Shown one piece after another: positions 24,756-32,672 of a stretch of 50,733 bases of DNA (its first letter is position 1; the number at the start of each line of letters is the position of its first letter). Location of the stretch: assembly GCA_027315115.1 (NCBI GenBank), contig DAHUYQ010000003.1:1-50733 (forward strand). The letters run 5' to 3'. The stretch is from Solirubrobacterales bacterium. GTDB lineage: Bacteria; Actinomycetota; Thermoleophilia; Solirubrobacterales; Solirubrobacteraceae. A program made the position numbers and the translations under genes. The notes under the pieces are model-generated. The model made no database searches. It was not told the origin of the DNA and saw only the letters and a program-made list of their open reading frames with translations.

Positions 24756-26429
24756 TCACCCCGCGTGGCCGACTCGCCGGCGGCTGCCCCACACGAAGTC
24801 GATCCCGCGCGCGAGATGCGCCCTGGTATGACGCGGGTCGATGATCGCGTCCAGGTAGATGTGGGCGGCCGCCTCCCACGGCTCGGACTCGTGCGCCCAT
24901 TGCGCTTCCAGGCTGCGCAGCAGCGCCTGGGCGGCCTGCTCCCCCTGCTCGGCCGCCACCTGCTGCAGGCGGCGCCTGTACACCGTGGCCACGCCGGTGC
25001 CGGGCGCCATGAAGCCGAGCTCGGCCGTCGGCCAGGCGAGCACCAGGTCGGGCGCCGTCGGCCTGCCGCTCATCGCGAAGTTGCCGCCCCCGTAGGACTT
25101 GCGCACGATCACCCCGATGCGCGGCACCCGCACGCGCGAGAGCCTGGCCACCAGCCGCTCGTAAGCTCGCACGATCCCGGACTGCTCGGCCTGCGTGCCG
25201 ATCATCAGGCCCGGCACGTCGTGCAGGAAGACCAGCGGCAGGCCGAAGGTGTCGCACATGTCCACGAAGGCCAGCGACTTGGCCAGCGCGTCGGCGTCGA
25301 GCACGCCGGCCCGCTGCATCGGCTGGCTTGCGACCACGCCCACCGGCGCGCCCTCCAGGCGGGCCAGCGTGGTCGTCAGGCTCGCCCCCCATCGCGGCGC
25401 CCAGGGCATCAGCGACCCGCCGTCGAAGATCGCCTCCAGCACCCGCCGCATGTCGTATGCGCGCCTGGGCTCGGTCGGCACCAGGTCCAGGAGCTGGTCT
25501 GGATCGCGCTCGGGCTCGACGGCCGGAGCGCTCGGCGGCGGGCAGGCGGCGCTGTCGGGCATGTAGGAGAGGAAGCGGCCGACCGCCGCCAGGGCCGCCG
25601 ACTCGTCGGCGGCGACCATGTGCACGAGCCCGCTGGCAGTCGCGATCTTGGGCCCGCCGAGCTCCGAAGGGTCGACGTCCTCGCCGATCGCTCCCGCCAC
25701 CACCGGCGGCCCGGAGAGCGCGACGGCGGACTGCTCTGTCATCACCACGAAATGCCCGCCGGCCGCGTGCAGCGCGGCGTCCCCGAAGCAGGGACCGAGC
25801 GCGGCGGTCACCCGTGGAACGGCGGGGAAGCCGGCGGGCGCCGCCAGGAAGGCGCGAAAGTCGAATGGCAGTCCCGAGAAGCGCCAGCCCAGCACGTCCG
25901 GCATCCGCCCGCCGTCGGCGTCGGCCAGGAAGATCAGCGGGACGCCGGCGCGGCCGGCCAGCTCGGCCATCCGCGTCTGCTTGCGCATGTTGACCTGCGC
26001 GGTGGTCCCCGCCAGCACGGTCGCGTCGATGCCGATCACCGCGGCGCGGCGCCCGGAGATCGTGCCGAAGCCGGTGACGATCGCATCGGCCGCCGCCGGC
26101 CTGGACTGCTCCCGCTCGGGCTGGGCCAGCAGGCCGAGCTCGTAGAGCGCTCCGTCGTCGAGCAGTTGCGCGAGCCGCTCGCGGACCGTCTGCCTGCCGC
26201 TCGCGTGGTGACGCGCAACGCGCTCGGGCCCGCCCATCGCCAGCGCCAGCTCGTGGCGCCGCGTGAGCTCCTGCAGGCGCTCGCGCATGCCGCCCGCCGG
26301 GTCCGGCTGCGGCGCGCCGCGCCGAGGCTGCTCGCCGGCAGCGGGCTCCTGGCCGGCGGCGGGCTCCTGGCCGGCAGCGGGCTCCTGCTCGCGTGCGCTC
26401 CGCGGGCCTTCGCCGTCCCTCTCAGCCAC
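24756..26429 (-). CDS. Acyl-CoA carboxylase carboxyltransferase (beta) subunit
   Basis: A 557-residue carboxyltransferase of the propionyl-/methylcrotonyl-CoA carboxylase beta family. Both crotonase-like halves are present: an N-half with RERLAQLLDDGALYELGLL, GIDATVLAGTTA and FLADADGGRMPD, and a C-half with LPLVFLHDVPGLMIGTQAEQSGIVR, RKSYGGGNFAMSGR and PTAELGFMAPG. No biotin carboxylase or carrier gene occurs in the window, so it must borrow a housekeeping alpha subunit or act as a decarboxylase or transcarboxylase. The N-terminus carries three QEPAAG repeats from an 18-bp tandem repeat (26335-26388), a likely disordered extension. GTG at 26429 overlaps the crotonase end by eight bases; an internal ATG at 26288 follows the repeat and could be the true start. 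Confidence 0.85.
   Translation of the reverse strand: MAERDGEGPRSAREQEPAAGQEPAAGQEPAAGEQPRRGAPQPDPAGGMRERLQELTRRHELALAMGGPERVARHHASGRQTVRERLAQLLDDGALYELGLLAQPEREQSRPAAADAIVTGFGTISGRRAAVIGIDATVLAGTTAQVNMRKQTRMAELAGRAGVPLIFLADADGGRMPDVLGWRFSGLPFDFRAFLAAPAGFPAVPRVTAALGPCFGDAALHAAGGHFVVMTEQSAVALSGPPVVAGAIGEDVDPSELGGPKIATASGLVHMVAADESAALAAVGRFLSYMPDSAACPPPSAPAVEPERDPDQLLDLVPTEPRRAYDMRRVLEAIFDGGSLMPWAPRWGASLTTTLARLEGAPVGVVASQPMQRAGVLDADALAKSLAFVDMCDTFGLPLVFLHDVPGLMIGTQAEQSGIVRAYERLVARLSRVRVPRIGVIVRKSYGGGNFAMSGRPTAPDLVLAWPTAELGFMAPGTGVATVYRRRLQQVAAEQGEQAAQALLRSLEAQWAHESEPWEAAAHIYLDAIIDPRHTRAHLARGIDFVWGSRRRVGHAG
26335..26388. repeat. Three 18-bp tandem repeats in carboxyltransferase N-terminus
   Basis: Units at 26335, 26353 and 26371 (CCGGCAGCGGGCTCCTGG and close variants) encode three QEPAAG copies on the minus strand. 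They keep the frame, so copy number could vary without disrupting the enzyme. Confidence 0.9.
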
Positions 26430-27189
26430 CGGTGAACCTGGGCTCGCGCTTGTCCACGAATGCGGCGATCCCCTCGGCGTGATCGGCGGAGCCCATCAGC
26501 AACGAGACGCTCTCGACCGAGTAGTCGTAGCCCTCCTCGTGGCCACGGGAGAGTATCCGCTTGGCGACCGAGAGCGCCAGCGGCGAGCGACTGGCGACCT
26601 TGCCCGCAAGCCGCTGTGCCTCGGCGAGGTGCCCTCCCTCATCGGTCACCACGTTGACGAGCCCCGCCACCCTGGCCTGCTCGGCGTCGAAGGTCTCGCC
26701 GGTCAGCACGAGGTACTTGAGGGCGTGCAGGCCCATGTGCGCGCGGCCGCGCACGACGCCCAGGCCCGGCATCAGGCCCACGCTCGCCTCGGGCATCCCG
26801 AAGCGCGCGCTCGCATCGGCGACCACGATGTCGCACACCATCGTCAGCTCGCAGCCGCCGCCGAGCGCCAGGCCGTGCACGGCGGCGATCGTCGGCTTGC
26901 GCATCTGCTCGACCGAACGCAGCGTGCTCAACGCATCGGCGACGTAGCTGCGACGCTCGCCGACGTCCCGCAGCTCGCCGAATCCCTCGATGTCGCCTCC
27001 GACCGAGAAGCAGCGTCCCGCTCCGTGGACCACGACGACGCGAACGCGCTCGTCCTGCTCGATCTCGTGCATGGCGCCGCGCAGCTCCGCCCAGAACCCG
27101 GGCAGCATCGCGTTGAGCTTTGCGGGGCGGTCGATCGTCAGCCATGCGATCCCGTCCCGGCACTCGCGGCGCAGCATGCTCTGGCTCAT
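26422..27189 (-). CDS. Enoyl-CoA hydratase/isomerase (crotonase)
   Basis: A 255-residue crotonase. The oxyanion and active-site segments HGLALGGGCELTM (Glu114) and FGMPEASVGLMPGLG (Glu134) hold both glutamates with the 20-residue spacing of hydratases. The gene directly follows an IpdAB-like pair with an ATGA overlap. That resembles the crotonase EchA20 beside ipdAB in steroid-degrading actinobacteria, where it hydrolyses a ring. Ordinary enoyl-CoA hydration is the conservative alternative. ATG at 27189 is chosen over an upstream extension because of the overlap and because family homology begins there. Confidence 0.9.
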   Translation of the reverse strand: MSQSMLRRECRDGIAWLTIDRPAKLNAMLPGFWAELRGAMHEIEQDERVRVVVVHGAGRCFSVGGDIEGFGELRDVGERRSYVADALSTLRSVEQMRKPTIAAVHGLALGGGCELTMVCDIVVADASARFGMPEASVGLMPGLGVVRGRAHMGLHALKYLVLTGETFDAEQARVAGLVNVVTDEGGHLAEAQRLAGKVASRSPLALSVAKRILSRGHEEGYDYSVESVSLLMGSADHAEGIAAFVDKREPRFTGG

Positions 27190-27989
27190 CCGGCCTCCCG
27201 TGCCACCGCCTGCGCCCACAGCCTGCCGGCTTCCGAGCCGGAGGCGAACTCGATGTCGCGCACCCGATCCGGGTCCACGCTCGCGATGGCGGCCGCGGCC
27301 TCGGGGTCGGGCGCGTCCAGGACCGGCTCGCCGCCGTTGCGCTCGATGCCGAGACCGGGGGTGGTGGCCAGCAGCTCCTCGGCGCCGGGGGTCAGCCAGC
27401 GGGCCTGCCAGCGCCCGCCCGCCAGCTCGAAGCAGCCGGCCGGCGTCAGCAGCACGCGGACCGCCTGCGGCGGCGGAACGGAGCCACAGACGACGTCCAC
27501 CCGCTCGACGAGCTGGCGGGGACTGTGAGCCGCCAGCAGGTACCAGATGCGCGAAGGCGAGTGGTTGTTGTCCGGCAGGCCCCTGGCGCCCGGAAGCGCT
27601 ATCTGCGGAGCGCCTGGCGGGCCGATCCCGGAGAGGTTCGTGCGACCGGCGCTGTCGAGCTGCGCCGGGGCCGTGGCGACCCCGGCCCGCCCCCGCGCCA
27701 GCAGCGTGAAGGTGTCGAAGACCTGGTCGCGGAAGGCCGCTCGGTCGCCGAGCAGGCCGCGCTCGCCGAGCGAGACGTTCGGGGTGGGAGCGGCATCCAG
27801 GGCGGTGAAGCCGCCCGCGATCGCAAGCCTCGGCACGCCGAGCTCGCGTGCCGCGAGCGCCGCCACCATGCTCGCGGGCGAGGTGACCGCGAAGACGCGG
27901 ATGCCGGACTCCGCTATCTGGCGCGCGAGCGCCCCGACCAGCAGGTCCGCGAGCTCGCCGGCGGGCCCCCTGTCCTCTCCCGCGCTCAC
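27186..27989 (-). CDS. CoA-transferase-fold B subunit (divergent IpdB-like), copy 3
   Basis: A 267-residue protein in the B-subunit position after an A subunit. Weaker B-type features can be seen: AIAGGFTALDAAPTPNVSLGE, AQLDSAGRTNLSGIG (equivalent to AQID..GN.N), LPDNNHSPSRIWYLLAAHSPRQLVERVDVVCG and a C-terminal TTPGLGIE. It lacks the VHPG...TGFEL motif of copies 1 and 2, so it is clearly diverged. GTG at 27989 overlaps the A-subunit stop (GTGA), and the stop overlaps the crotonase ATG. It probably forms a heteromer with the 27986-28792 product; whether it is catalytically competent is unclear. Confidence 0.75.
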   Translation of the reverse strand: MSAGEDRGPAGELADLLVGALARQIAESGIRVFAVTSPASMVAALAARELGVPRLAIAGGFTALDAAPTPNVSLGERGLLGDRAAFRDQVFDTFTLLARGRAGVATAPAQLDSAGRTNLSGIGPPGAPQIALPGARGLPDNNHSPSRIWYLLAAHSPRQLVERVDVVCGSVPPPQAVRVLLTPAGCFELAGGRWQARWLTPGAEELLATTPGLGIERNGGEPVLDAPDPEAAAAIASVDPDRVRDIEFASGSEAGRLWAQAVAREAG

Positions 27990-28792
27990 CGCGTCGCCTC
28001 CGCGCTCATCAGCAGCGATGGGTCCGGGCTGGACCCGGCCGCCGCCCAGCGGCTGACCGCATCGAGGTCGGCGCCGTAGTGGGCGTGACATCCGGTCGGC
28101 CAGGCGCCGCGGGGCGCCGGGACCGCCGCGTCTACCCAGAGTCGCGAGATCGCCGCCAGCGCGGGCTCCGCCGGCCGCATCGTCTCGTATGTGACCACGG
28201 TGCGGTCGGCGGCGCGGGCGAGCGCGCCGTCGAAGGCGAGGTCGCCGTCCACGTAGGCGTTGCCCTCCTCGTCTATGGCGCTGACGTGGATCACGGCCAA
28301 ATCCAGCCGCAGCGCCCTGACCTGCATCACGCGCTCGCCGGTGAAGGGATCGCTTCCTTCGCGCAGGCTCTCGTTGAGGGTGGGAAGGTCGCCGCCGATG
28401 CCCATCCAGGTCGGGATCGAGTCCAGCCCCCGCGCCCGGGCTTCCAGCGAGCACAGCAGGGTGCCCTCCGACCACTCGCTGAAGGCGATCGCGCCGCTCT
28501 GGCGGGCCGCGCGATAGCAGGGCGCAAGCCCGGCGCCATCGAGGCTCACGCCGGCGCTGTGCAGCTCCGCGATCCGGCCGGCGGCCAGCAGCAGCTCCAC
28601 GTCGAGCGAGCCGAGCACGCTCACGACGCGCAGCCGCTCCGGGCCGTCCTGCGCCAACGCGCGCACCACGTCCATCGGCTTGCGCTGCAGGCCGGCGCCC
28701 CCGAAGGCGATCGTGGCGCCATCGGAGAGCTCACGCAGGAGCGCAGCCAGATCCTGCTGCGCGTCGAACCGTTGCGACCATCCCTCGCTCAT
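27986..28792 (-). CDS. CoA-transferase-fold A subunit (IpdA-like), copy 4
   Basis: A 268-residue alpha subunit with TIAFGGAGLQRKPMDVVRAL (about 27-46), LGSLDVELLLAAG, FSEWSEGTLLCSLEARA, HVSAIDEEGNAYVDG and VDAAVPAPRGAWPTGC. The PRGAWPTxC signature matches IpdA-like copy 2. It is otherwise nearest the orphan A subunit at 19054. It pairs with the overlapping B subunit downstream and precedes a crotonase, echoing the ipdA-ipdB-echA20 neighbourhood of cholesterol degraders. The ATG at 28792 lies four bases after the VOC gene stop (28797). Confidence 0.82.
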   Translation of the reverse strand: MSEGWSQRFDAQQDLAALLRELSDGATIAFGGAGLQRKPMDVVRALAQDGPERLRVVSVLGSLDVELLLAAGRIAELHSAGVSLDGAGLAPCYRAARQSGAIAFSEWSEGTLLCSLEARARGLDSIPTWMGIGGDLPTLNESLREGSDPFTGERVMQVRALRLDLAVIHVSAIDEEGNAYVDGDLAFDGALARAADRTVVTYETMRPAEPALAAISRLWVDAAVPAPRGAWPTGCHAHYGADLDAVSRWAAAGSSPDPSLLMSAEATR

Positions 28793-28796
28793 GTGC

Positions 28797-29267
28797 CTAC
28801 TGCGGGTCCCCGGGCACGGGCGCCCACTTGCCGTCCTTGACCTCGTAGCGCTGAGCGACCTCGACCAGCACGCCTCCCGACCAGTCGTTGGGCACGAAGT
28901 TCCAGCGCAGCCACGGATAGCTGTCCGGGCCGGTCTGCTCGTCCTGCAGGATCGGGATGCCGCGATCGCGCAGTTCCTGCACAGTCGTGTCGACGTCGCT
29001 GGAGAGGAAGGCGAGGTGGTGGACGATCTCGCCGCGCTTGGCCAGCACCTTGTTCAGGAAGCCCTCGCCCGCGGGGGAGAAGAGCTGGATGGCGGTTTTG
29101 CCGGGGCACACGAAGGTCGCCCAGCGCATCCGCTCGCCTCCCTCCTCGCCTTCTCCGTAAACCACCTCTGCGGTCTGCGACGGGTCCAGGACCTCCAGCA
29201 GCACGCGCCACTTCTCCACCGAGGCGTCGAGGTCGTGGACGAGCATGGCGACGTGGTCGAATCTCAT
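28797..29267 (-). CDS. VOC-family protein (methylmalonyl-CoA-epimerase-like), copy 1
   Basis: A 156-residue vicinal-oxygen-chelate protein. FDHVAMLVHDLD at 3-14 and GEIVHHLAFLSSDVD near 78-92 give the paired histidines, and GGVLVEVAQ near 137 the acidic ligand, so a metal site as in methylmalonyl-CoA epimerase is likely. ATG at 29267 is chosen for its ATGA overlap with the upstream B subunit; a second ATG at 29276 is also possible. It may epimerise or isomerise a CoA ester alpha to the thioester. Three VOC genes occur in the window (also 30123 and 45776), each beside thiolase or hydrolase genes, so they probably act on successive stereo-centres. Confidence 0.82.
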   Translation of the reverse strand: MRFDHVAMLVHDLDASVEKWRVLLEVLDPSQTAEVVYGEGEEGGERMRWATFVCPGKTAIQLFSPAGEGFLNKVLAKRGEIVHHLAFLSSDVDTTVQELRDRGIPILQDEQTGPDSYPWLRWNFVPNDWSGGVLVEVAQRYEVKDGKWAPVPGDPQ

Positions 29268-30133
29268 CTGCGGCATGTGGTCTCCTGGGGCTTGGTGCTT
29301 GGCTGTTCGACGATCGGGCGCTCCCGCTCGGGATCGCTGTGCAGGCGGGCGAGCGCGGCCGCGAGCCGGGCCTGCGCCTGGCCGCGCGTGGCGCGCAGCT
29401 CCAGCTCGCGCAGGGCGTGCTCGTCCACGGCCTGCAGCGCGGCAAGCTCCGCCGGCGAAGCCGGAGCGGTCTGCGCGACGGCGCCGGTCTCGCACTCGAA
29501 CCCGGTGCAGGCGAGAACCTCCTGCACGCTCTGCCCCGCGTGCACGCTCTCCAGGCGCGCCCGGCCACCCGCGAAGGAGAACACGGCGCGGTCGGTGATC
29601 AGGCGCACCGGGCCGGCGGCGCCGGTCGCCGGGTCTCCGCCGCCCGCGCCAGTGATGAAGCTGACGGCCTGTGGCAGCGAGCGGGTGCGATGCTCGGTGT
29701 GGTAGAGCACCAGCCGCGGCAGGATCCGCGGCACGTCGGCGCTGGCAAGCCCGCCGGGCAGGCGCGTGAGAGATCCGTCCGACCCGATCACCCGGCTCGT
29801 GTTGATGTTGCCCGCGCCGTCGACCTGCGCTGGCCGCAGGAACTGCAGCGTCATCGTTCTGCGCTCTGCCATCTCCATCGTCTCGAGGTGGCTGACATAC
29901 CCGGTATAGCGGCCTCGCAGCGCACCCGCGCCGTGTGTGATGCTCAGCAGGTCGGCGTCGGGGCCGACGACCATGCCGCCGGTGAACAGGTGCGATCCGC
30001 GTGCGGTGGTCCGCCGGGCCATCAGCGCCGCCGCGAGCGCCAGCGGCGTGCCCAGGCCGATCCCGACCACGTCGCCGTCGTGAATCTCGCGCGCGAGGCA
30101 GACAGCCATGCTGGTGGCCGCGTCATCGCTCAT
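29264..30133 (-). CDS. CoA-transferase-fold B subunit, orphan copy 4
   Basis: A 289-residue B-subunit-like protein: GIGLGTPLALAAALMARRT (about 25-43), TGGMVVGPDADLL, LQFLRPAQVDGAGNINTS (about 96-113), RLPGGLASADVPRI and a C-terminal VHAGQSVQEVLACTGFE segment. These are sound B-type motifs, closer to copies 1 and 2 than to copy 3. No A subunit is adjacent: it is flanked by two VOC genes. The lone A subunit at 19054 is the obvious partner candidate. The C-terminus after about 265 is polar and low-complexity. The start overlaps the VOC gene by 11 bases and the stop overlaps the next VOC start. Confidence 0.8.
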   Translation of the reverse strand: MSDDAATSMAVCLAREIHDGDVVGIGLGTPLALAAALMARRTTARGSHLFTGGMVVGPDADLLSITHGAGALRGRYTGYVSHLETMEMAERRTMTLQFLRPAQVDGAGNINTSRVIGSDGSLTRLPGGLASADVPRILPRLVLYHTEHRTRSLPQAVSFITGAGGGDPATGAAGPVRLITDRAVFSFAGGRARLESVHAGQSVQEVLACTGFECETGAVAQTAPASPAELAALQAVDEHALRELELRATRGQAQARLAAALARLHSDPERERPIVEQPSTKPQETTCRR

Positions 30134-30560
30134 CGGGCCGCTCCTCGATCAGCTCGATCAGCGCCCCGGCGCTCGCCTCAGGATCCAGGAAGGAGATGCG
30201 CGTCCCGTGGGCGCCCCGCCGCGGGGTGGTGTCCCTGATCGGCACGCCCGCCTGCGAGAGCGCCTGCAGCAGCTCGTCCAGGCCCTGCACCCGCAGCGCG
30301 ACGTGGTGAACGCCCACTTCGCCGCGCTGCACCGCCGCGGCGGCGCGGGAGTCGGGGCTCGTGGGCGCGATGCACTCCAGCACCGTCTCGCCGGCCTTCA
30401 CCCACAGCACCGAGAGCCCGAGCTCCGGCTCCTCGTGGGGGCCCTCCACCTCCAGACCGAGCTGCTTCGAGAACAGCGTGGCGGCCTTCTGAAGATCGGG
30501 CAGGATGATCCCCACGTGAGCGAAGCCCTCCACCCGGGCCTCGCCGCCCGGCGCGCTCAT
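30123..30560 (-). CDS. VOC-family protein (methylmalonyl-CoA-epimerase-like), copy 2
   Basis: A 145-residue VOC protein. FAHVGIILPDLQKA (about 13-26), GLSVLWVKAGETVLECIAPTS and VGVHHVALRVQGLDELLQAL match the methylmalonyl-CoA epimerase subgroup, including the H/E metal ligands and the ALIELIE ending. ATG at 30560 overlaps the DUF35 gene stop (ATGA). It lies between the OB-fold proteins and the orphan B subunit. An epimerase role on a 2-alkyl-acyl-CoA formed by beta-oxidation is the simplest reading; a lyase or dioxygenase role cannot be excluded. Confidence 0.82.
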   Translation of the reverse strand: MSAPGGEARVEGFAHVGIILPDLQKAATLFSKQLGLEVEGPHEEPELGLSVLWVKAGETVLECIAPTSPDSRAAAAVQRGEVGVHHVALRVQGLDELLQALSQAGVPIRDTTPRRGAHGTRISFLDPEASAGALIELIEERPDER

Positions 30561-30982
30561 GCCTGCTGCCCCTCGTCTCCCATGGGCTCGAAGTGCGAGA
30601 TGTCCAGGATCGACCCGGTGCGCTGCGCCTCCCAGACGGCGCGCACGCGGGCGCCGGGCGCCGGCGGCTGTGCCCCGGCGGCAAGACGGTGGAGCATCAC
30701 GTTGGATGCGCCGTCGATGCGGATCAGGGCGAGCACCGGCTCGCCGGGGCGATGGCAAGCGGTCGTGCAGGCCTCGATCGTCCCTTCCGCGCTGGTCTGC
30801 ACGATCTCGCGCAGGTGCGAGCCATCCGGGCCGAACGGCACGGCGGGGGCGTTGGTGAAGCCTGCTCCGCTGGAGGCCATCAGCGCGCCATCGCGCAGGC
30901 CGTCGAGCGCCGCGCGCTGCGCCGCGCCGGCGGTGTAGACGTAGGGAAGTTCAATCCGCTGGTCGTAAACCAGGTCTGCCAT
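30557..30982 (-). CDS. DUF35-type OB-fold protein, no zinc ribbon (copy 1)
   Basis: A 141-residue protein whose second half (TIEACTTACHRPGEPVLALIRIDGASNVMLHRL, then PGARVRAVWEAQRTGSILDISHFEPM) has the OB-fold pattern of DUF35 proteins. These partner thiolase-fold enzymes, as in Ltp2/ChsH2 and BbsAB. The normal N-terminal rubredoxin-like zinc ribbon with four cysteines is absent: residues 1-60 contain no Cys. GGAGGAAG sits just upstream of the ATG at 30982. It and the next gene are consecutive paralogs, and together they follow two thiolase-fold genes, suggesting a 2+2 complex. Function is inferred from context. Confidence 0.75.
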   Translation of the reverse strand: MADLVYDQRIELPYVYTAGAAQRAALDGLRDGALMASSGAGFTNAPAVPFGPDGSHLREIVQTSAEGTIEACTTACHRPGEPVLALIRIDGASNVMLHRLAAGAQPPAPGARVRAVWEAQRTGSILDISHFEPMGDEGQQA

Positions 30983-30994
30983 CGCTTCCTCCGA

Positions 30995-31483
30995 TCAGTC
31001 CAGAAGGCGGAAGTGCCGGATGTCCGCCAGCGAGCCGGTGCGCTCGGCGGCGGGCTTGAAGACGGCTTCCACGCGCTTGCCGACGCCGATCTTCGCCGGG
31101 TCGGTCTCGTCGAGCAGGTGGTAGATGCTCGTGTCCGCCCCTGTGAGGCGCACCAGTCCGAAGCCGTAGGGGACGGGCCGCTGGGAGCCGGTCATCGGGT
31201 CGATGAAGGGCACGTAGACCACGGTGCAGCCGGCCAGCACGCCGTCGGGCCCGACCTCGACCCATTCGTCCATCGGCAGGCCGGAGAGGCCGCACACCGG
31301 CCGCGGCGGCATCATCACGTTGCCCTCGCGATCGCGCGAGGCGAGGATCTTGCCTTCGTCGCGCAGCGCCGCGAAGAAGCGGCTGGCGTAGGTGCCGGCG
31401 GCGAATCTGTACTGGAGGGTGACCTGCTGCTCGATCCGCCTGGCCTGCTCGCGGTCGAATTGACGTGGGTCGGGGGTGCTCAT
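30995..31483 (-). CDS. DUF35-type OB-fold protein, degenerate zinc ribbon (copy 2)
   Basis: A 162-residue DUF35-like protein. The N-terminal helix is followed by a remnant of the zinc-ribbon region (ASRDREGNVMMPPRPVCG), which keeps the PPR element but only one of four cysteines. The OB part follows (GVLAGCTVVYVPF, PVPYGFGLVRLTGADTSIYHLLD, VGKRVEAVF) and ends SLADIRHFRLLD, like copy 1 (SILDISHFEPM). It probably channels or positions acyl-CoA for the thiolase-fold enzyme encoded 19 bases upstream. GGGAG precedes its ATG. Loss of the metal site in both copies suggests a structural role only. Confidence 0.78.
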   Translation of the reverse strand: MSTPDPRQFDREQARRIEQQVTLQYRFAAGTYASRFFAALRDEGKILASRDREGNVMMPPRPVCGLSGLPMDEWVEVGPDGVLAGCTVVYVPFIDPMTGSQRPVPYGFGLVRLTGADTSIYHLLDETDPAKIGVGKRVEAVFKPAAERTGSLADIRHFRLLD

Positions 31484-31502
31484 CTGTGCGTCTCCCGGTG
31501 GC

Positions 31503-32672
31503 TCATCGGCTGGGCCGCTCGTCGCCCAGGATCATCATGTCGGTCCACGCGTTGCCGCCATAGCCGGTCGCGAGCGCGCGGTGGACCTGCTCGATCTGGT
31601 GTTCGCCGGCCTCGCCCATCACCTGGGAGGCCGCCTCGGCCACGCGGATCATCGCGGTGGCGCCCACGGGGTTGGTGGAGAGCACTCCGCCGGAGGGGTT
31701 GACCGGAAGCTGTCCTTCCATCGTGATGATGCCCTCGTCGATCAGCCGGCCGCCATCGCCCATCGCGCAGAAGCCGAGGTTCTCGCACATCGCGAGCAGC
31801 GCGTAGGAGGCCGGCTCGTAGACCTCGGCCACGTCGAGCTGCCGCAGCGGGTAGTCGATGCCGGCAAGCTTGTAGGCCTTCGCGGCCGCCCCGCGCAGCG
31901 AGCGCATCACCGCAAGTCGCTTGGGGCTGTCGCCCATGTACTGCTGGTCGTGGACCGTGGCGACCGAGTGCACCCATGCGGGACGGTCCGCCAGATCCCC
32001 CGCCACGTCCTCGGCGGCCATCAGGATCGCGCAGGCGCCGTCGGAGGAGGGGCACATGTCGAGCCGGTGGATGGGGTAGGCCAGCATCTCCGATTCGAGC
32101 ACCTGCTCGACCGTGATGTCGGGCATCCGCAGGTGCGCGTAGGGGTTGCGACAGGCGTTGCGCCGCGCCAGCACCGCCACCTTGGCCGCCTGCTCGGGCG
32201 TGACGCCGCTTTCGGCGATGTAGGTCGAGGCCATCGAGGCGAAGTTCCCGATCGCGCCCGCCATCACCGCGCGCTCCCAGACCGGGTCGCCCACGGTCGT
32301 GATCGCCGCCTGGGTGGAGCCGTCGGACTGCTTCTGGAACCCGACTCCCAGCACGCGCTCGTGGCGGCCGGAGGCGACCAGGTGGTAGCAGGCCAGCGCC
32401 GTGCTGGCGCCCACGGTGCCGCCGGTGTTGAGCTTGTAGAGCGGCTTGCCGATCGCGCCCAGCGCGCCGACGAAGAGCTGGTCCACCAGGTAGATGCCCT
32501 CGAACATCTCCATGTTGCCGGCGACCACCGCGTCGACGTCCTGGAGGGAGAGCCCGCGCGAGTCCAGGCACCTGTCGATCGCTTCTCTGGCCAGCTCGGC
32601 CATGCTCGTGTCCAGCCGGCGGCCGTGCTCGGTCTGGCCGGTGGCCACGATTGCGGATGCCACCCTGCTCAT
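31503..32672 (-). CDS. Thiolase-fold protein lacking the catalytic Cys (Ltp2-like)
   Basis: A 389-residue SCP-x/lipid-transfer-type thiolase-fold protein. Where active thiolases have a Cys, this protein reads LNTGGTVGASTA (81-92) with no cysteine. The usual C-terminal Cys-Gly-His-Pro segment reads LSTNPVGATA, and the His motif is DVAEVYEPASYALL. A tyrosine at that point recalls the retro-aldolase Ltp2, which also lost the thiolase residues and works with a DUF35 partner. Carbon-carbon cleavage of a CoA ester by retro-aldol chemistry is therefore my preferred guess. The ATG at 32672 overlaps the companion thiolase-fold gene (ATGA), and two DUF35 genes follow. Confidence 0.82.
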   Translation of the reverse strand: MSRVASAIVATGQTEHGRRLDTSMAELAREAIDRCLDSRGLSLQDVDAVVAGNMEMFEGIYLVDQLFVGALGAIGKPLYKLNTGGTVGASTALACYHLVASGRHERVLGVGFQKQSDGSTQAAITTVGDPVWERAVMAGAIGNFASMASTYIAESGVTPEQAAKVAVLARRNACRNPYAHLRMPDITVEQVLESEMLAYPIHRLDMCPSSDGACAILMAAEDVAGDLADRPAWVHSVATVHDQQYMGDSPKRLAVMRSLRGAAAKAYKLAGIDYPLRQLDVAEVYEPASYALLAMCENLGFCAMGDGGRLIDEGIITMEGQLPVNPSGGVLSTNPVGATAMIRVAEAASQVMGEAGEHQIEQVHRALATGYGGNAWTDMMILGDERPSR

